From positions 1-55,823 of the forward strand of contig JAKISY010000019.1 of assembly GCA_021648365.1 (NCBI GenBank): a stretch of DNA of 55,823 nt, given 5' to 3'. Below are positions 52,345-55,823 of the stretch, piece after piece. Under the pieces are notes generated by a model. The model was not told where the DNA came from and searched no databases. It was given only the letters and a program-made list of their open reading frames with translations. Each line of letters starts with the position of its first letter. The first letter of the stretch is position 1. The DNA comes from Verrucomicrobiales bacterium. GTDB lineage: Bacteria; Verrucomicrobiota; Verrucomicrobiia; Verrucomicrobiales; DEV007. A program made the translations under genes and the position numbers.

Positions 52345-55300
52345 TCATGATCTATTTGACGGATCTCTAAGATCCAATCCGAACACCGCTAGGCGTATCG
52401 CCCCGCTACGCTCGCTTTCAAGTTCGTTCGCCCGCTGTTGGAGAAGTTCGACTAATTCCGGAAAATCCAAACACTTATTAGACACTGGATGTTGCCAGTG
52501 TTGGCGGGGCTTTTTTTCGTACCCACACTTATTACATTTCTTAGAGTAACCTCCATAGGTCAGCAACAAGCAACCCGCCTTTCGGGTTTCGTAGCGAAGG
52601 TATTTTCCCACTAGTTGATTCTCGAGCGCATCAAGTAAGTTGGCAACAGTCCAAGCTGACTTTTCTGCGACCTTGATCTCGATCACCGACTCCACATCTG
52701 CGCCAGGTACAGAAAACTGAATGTCGGTTCGCTTTTTGTCCGCCACTTCCGGCTCTCGGTGTATAGAGTAAGCGCCGTTAGCCGATCCCTGAAGCAGAAG
52801 CGCCAACATCCGTTGCATCTCCTCTTCGCTATCGATGGATTGCAGGGTTCGACGGGGAACGAAATCATGGTGCGAGATATTATCCTGGAGATCGTCGAGG
52901 CGACTCATCATCACTCGGAAAAGTGAGTCCCTATCTTTTGGCATGACCTCAAAATCTGTTTCAATACCATGAATTTCAGAAATCGTAAATCGAGACATAT
53001 CGGCACTTTGAACTTCTCGGATTTCACTGCGCCCTTTCAAATACCCACCCACCTTTTCACAAACAGGGTCACCCGCCAACCTTTGTATCTCTTCATCAGC
53101 GACAGACCCTGGTATTTCGACCAACTGGTTGACAAGTGAGCTGCGAGCAGACTCCGCTTCGTCTCGTGAGTTTGGGTTGTAAGCTATTCCAGCTATCCGT
53201 TTTTGATCTTCAGAAGCTAAGACGTAGGAGCAAGCAATTTTGATCAATCGGGCTAGTATTCGAGCACGGGCATCGTCGTCTTCTAATGAAAGATTCACAG
53301 CTTGATAGTCTCCGAACAGTTGTCCCAACCAAGCAATGACCTTGCCTCTGCGCTTATCCTCTTCCAACGATTCGATCACTTCTCCCAGTAGCGATGTTGC
53401 AGTTTCGGCATTAGTTGTGAAGATTACGCGAAACCACTTTCCGGCAAACTGTGAAAGAGGAATTTTTCGTAACCTCTGAACACACCGTTCTATTAGCGCA
53501 TCAAGCCGACTCTGCTCAATCTCTGATCGAACTTCTAGAATTATTCGAAATATTTGGGAGAAGTTATGGTTCAGGTAGCCACAACTTTTTTCCGAAATAT
53601 TCGCTGGCTCATCCCACTTAAGTATGAAGTCGATTAAGCGATTAACCAGCAGCACTTTGAGATCCCTGTTTCCGCCAGTTAGGTCTTGAAGTAATGGCAG
53701 GTGCTGAACTTCAGCAATCATCCCCAGTTGCGCCTCAAGCTCGGCGCCAAGAACTTCTGCTACGCAATCAGGCTTGGCTTCCGCCAGTTCATACAAAAAT
53801 CGGGGGAATCCATTAATCTCAACCATCGCAAGTCTGGTTGCTTGGTTGATATCTGCATCGGTGAGCGTCGTCACCCAATTTTTTTCATCCGCCTCGGCCA
53901 AAAGCCCTGTAAGGCCAAACAGCCATGTGTATGCAGTGCCAGTTTGATCATCTTTCCTCTCGCTGAACGTTAGGTAATCAACACTTCGCCAAAAGGCTCT
54001 GAATGTTTCACTTGCCGAATCTCTGACACCCTTTCCAAACGCTTCCTCTATCCCTTTTCCACCACACCAAAGCTGATAGGAACCATTCGAGCTATTATCT
54101 GCCATCAACCATTCCAACAGAAGATGTCGGCTGCGTGGAAGTTCCTCTTCAGAAAAATATTTCTTAGGCTTATCTACTAGATTTCGGCGCCACTGCAACC
54201 AGTCCTCAAGTCGTTTAAATTCTTTTTCATCATATTGCCGCTGCTGCTCTTTCCACTCTTCTTCCGGCGCATCAATATTCTTCTCCTTAATCCAGTTAGT
54301 GAGGTGTTCTTGGAGAATCTTATCACCTGAACCCAAAGCCCAAAATGACTCAATTTTGGATTTCGGACAACCTGAGGCATTCCAAGCGCGAATTATTTCT
54401 AGGAGAGCACTTAGCCTAATCTTCACATCAGAGTCGGTGTCGAGGACGATCTCCGTTAGCCAGCCTTCGTCCTCTTCCGAGATCTGAGAAACAAACGAGT
54501 TCCGGACGACCAGTGGTGAGTTCTCTCGCAATGAGGAAAAACGTGTCAACGTGTATTCCAACTCCCAAAGGAAGAGCTGCTTCCTCTCCAAGTCCGAAGA
54601 CCCGACCCATTCGCACAGTTTGGAGGTATCATCAGCTCCATAGTAGAACTCGGCCCTAAAGCTTTTAGCTGTCATGCAGGCGAAAAAAAAGTCCCGCATA
54701 TCTTTCGATTTTATCAATGGCGCTTGCCGTAAGCAGAGCGTCGAAAGCGCAGGAGACAACCATGCATACTCACTGATGGGGTGATAGTGGAAAGATCCTG
54801 GTAATTGTTTTTCGGTGATTAGACGCGCCAGCCCCTCACGTAGTTCCCTGGCGTTTTCATTGTTTGGATCAATTTTTGTAGAGATTCGTTGAAGCTCCTT
54901 TGGGAAACTTCCACTTCCATCGGCCCCTTCAAAATGTAAAACTCTGAGAATTTCGAGCAGCCTAGCGACCTCAATATAATCAGGAACCAAATCTGCTAAC
55001 ACGTGCTCAAGCACTTCAGAAGACCACGATTGCTGCTCATCTACGATGGTGCCCGCTACTCGGCGTAGTCTTTCATCGTCTTCGCATGACAACAGACCTT
55101 GTAATGCAAGCACGCGCTGGAGCGCTGGCTTTTCCTGCGATCCAGCGATGTCCTCAAGCAGGTCACCACATGCTACTAATTTCCCTTCCTTGATTAAGCT
55201 TATCAGTAAACAACAAACAGAATCAGACACGCTTTGTTTTTGTATTACAGAACGAATCGGCTCTTCCAAAGCTGATGTCGAAAAACGGCGCAGGGATGCC

Positions 55301-55823
55301 TCGGAATAACTAAGCGACTTACGGCTTCCGTCGCTATCTTTCCTCACGATTGACTTAATAATCTGAATTTTATCGGCGATAGAATACTGTTGCTGATCTC
55401 CGGCGTTAAGCAGTAGTTCCGGTTCAAGCTCTATCACATTTTTCCGCACAATATCATTAAATTCCGTGACGCCCTGGGCCAGCCAGACCACGATCGATTG
55501 CTTCGATGGAATGACGATCTGACGACCGGAGCGAGTCTGTGTGAACAAGAACTCCAAGAGTCGCCGCTTCGCAGAATTCCCAGCGTTTGCGAGTCTATTG
55601 AGATGACCTGCTGCTAAAAATGCCTCCACGTCTCTTCGATGAAACCGGACTCGGTCAAAGGTCGGAGGATCAAACAGACGCAGGCGCAGAAGTGATTTCA
55701 CATCAGTCGGATTCCAATCGGTTAGAACATCCGCCGCTTTCAGGCTAGATGTGTTTTGAGTCAACTCGGACGAACTAGACGGATTTGCGATTGTTCGTTT
55801 TTTGGAAAGAGTAGCTTCTTCAT
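52345..55823 (-). CDS. Large alpha-repeat protein with C-terminal PD-(D/E)XK-like nuclease domain (5' end uncertain, reaches window edge)
   Basis: At least 1139 aa. Residues about 100-900 are helical with HEAT/ARM-like character and no visible Walker A motif. The last 180 residues hold a nuclease-like core: KKRTDIQFSVPG, then VESVIEIKVAEKSAWTVANL, a D...E-x-K arrangement, then LLLTYGGYSKKCNKCGYEK with a zinc-type Cys pair. I infer a defence-type effector in which the repeats sense and the C terminus cuts. TTG 55764 is the only start inside the window, and the frame stays open to the edge, so the true start may lie outside. TTG 55764 also overlaps a TGA in another frame (TTGA), as expected if an upstream gene ends there. 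Confidence 0.7.
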   Translation of the reverse strand, partial: EEATLSKKRTIANPSSSSELTQNTSSLKAADVLTDWNPTDVKSLLRLRLFDPPTFDRVRFHRRDVEAFLAAGHLNRLANAGNSAKRRLLEFLFTQTRSGRQIVIPSKQSIVVWLAQGVTEFNDIVRKNVIELEPELLLNAGDQQQYSIADKIQIIKSIVRKDSDGSRKSLSYSEASLRRFSTSALEEPIRSVIQKQSVSDSVCCLLISLIKEGKLVACGDLLEDIAGSQEKPALQRVLALQGLLSCEDDERLRRVAGTIVDEQQSWSSEVLEHVLADLVPDYIEVARLLEILRVLHFEGADGSGSFPKELQRISTKIDPNNENARELREGLARLITEKQLPGSFHYHPISEYAWLSPALSTLCLRQAPLIKSKDMRDFFFACMTAKSFRAEFYYGADDTSKLCEWVGSSDLERKQLFLWELEYTLTRFSSLRENSPLVVRNSFVSQISEEDEGWLTEIVLDTDSDVKIRLSALLEIIRAWNASGCPKSKIESFWALGSGDKILQEHLTNWIKEKNIDAPEEEWKEQQRQYDEKEFKRLEDWLQWRRNLVDKPKKYFSEEELPRSRHLLLEWLMADNSSNGSYQLWCGGKGIEEAFGKGVRDSASETFRAFWRSVDYLTFSERKDDQTGTAYTWLFGLTGLLAEADEKNWVTTLTDADINQATRLAMVEINGFPRFLYELAEAKPDCVAEVLGAELEAQLGMIAEVQHLPLLQDLTGGNRDLKVLLVNRLIDFILKWDEPANISEKSCGYLNHNFSQIFRIILEVRSEIEQSRLDALIERCVQRLRKIPLSQFAGKWFRVIFTTNAETATSLLGEVIESLEEDKRRGKVIAWLGQLFGDYQAVNLSLEDDDARARILARLIKIACSYVLASEDQKRIAGIAYNPNSRDEAESARSSLVNQLVEIPGSVADEEIQRLAGDPVCEKVGGYLKGRSEIREVQSADMSRFTISEIHGIETDFEVMPKDRDSLFRVMMSRLDDLQDNISHHDFVPRRTLQSIDSEEEMQRMLALLLQGSANGAYSIHREPEVADKKRTDIQFSVPGADVESVIEIKVAEKSAWTVANLLDALENQLVGKYLRYETRKAGCLLLTYGGYSKKCNKCGYEKKPRQHWQHPVSNKCLDFPELVELLQQRANELESERSGAIRLAVFGLDLRDPSNRS

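Noticed and set aside
1..55823. tRNA or rRNA genes
   Set aside because: No cloverleaf with a T-loop GGTTCNANNCC pattern or rRNA-like segment was noticed on reading; a covariance-model search would be needed to exclude them fully.

Overview
The window looks like a chromosomal segment of a Gram-negative bacterium, most likely from the PVC group and probably Verrucomicrobiota. The lipid A genes lpxA and a fused lpxC-fabZ show an LPS outer membrane. That fusion is typical of Bacteroidota and PVC bacteria. Short dispersed repeats of a kind I associate with Verrucomicrobiota recur near 10.1, 22.2 and 43.7 kb. The assignment is inference; no rRNA or tRNA gene is visible to fix it.

Layout. (1) 0-8.6 kb is an accessory, defence-like operon on the + strand: a helix-turn-helix protein, an unrecognised 265-aa protein, a YhcG-type PD-(D/E)XK nuclease, an SF2 helicase, a GIY-YIG protein and a membrane-anchored Mrr-like endonuclease. 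The last gene is split by a complete 1,867-bp insertion sequence with 17-bp terminal inverted repeats and a 6-bp target duplication (TAAGTA); removing the element restores the reading frame exactly. (2) 8.7-32.8 kb is mostly housekeeping: MATE exporter, lpxA, lpxC-fabZ, RluA-type pseudouridine synthase, Na/Pi cotransporter with PhoU-like tail, a phospholipase A2-like lipoprotein, ClC antiporter, flavodoxin-like protein, secreted GH42-like hydrolase, a TPR-SLOG-nucleotide cyclase, a PLP decarboxylase coupled to a RapA-like helicase, prephenate dehydratase and the glutamate synthase large subunit. (3) 33.0-42.7 kb is a tightly packed seven-gene + strand operon: divergent HMG-CoA reductase homologue, UbiA-type membrane protein, rifampin-phosphotransferase-like dikinase, BtaA-like aminocarboxypropyl transferase (DUF3419), phytol/dolichol-kinase-like membrane protein, GNAT acyltransferase and OleC-like adenylate-forming ligase. 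I do not recognise this set as a described pathway. The families together suggest synthesis or salvage of an isoprenoid or modified polar lipid, and this is the best candidate for an undescribed system in the window. (4) 42.8-55.8 kb on the - strand holds a Xer-type recombinase, a metallo-beta-lactamase-fold hydrolase and a second defence-like block: HsdR, Fic, GIY-YIG/DUF4357, a three-gene TIGR04255-containing unit and a very large alpha-repeat protein with a C-terminal PD-(D/E)XK-like nuclease that reaches the window edge. The hsdR gene carries an in-frame DUF559 nuclease cassette bounded by inverted repeats, placed just before its Walker A motif. No hsdM or hsdS is present in the window.

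Many genes overlap or abut (ATGA, GTGA or TAATG junctions), so operon calls rest on spacing. Shine-Dalgarno sequences are mostly weak or absent, so some starts are uncertain. Function calls come from reading motifs only; no search was run.
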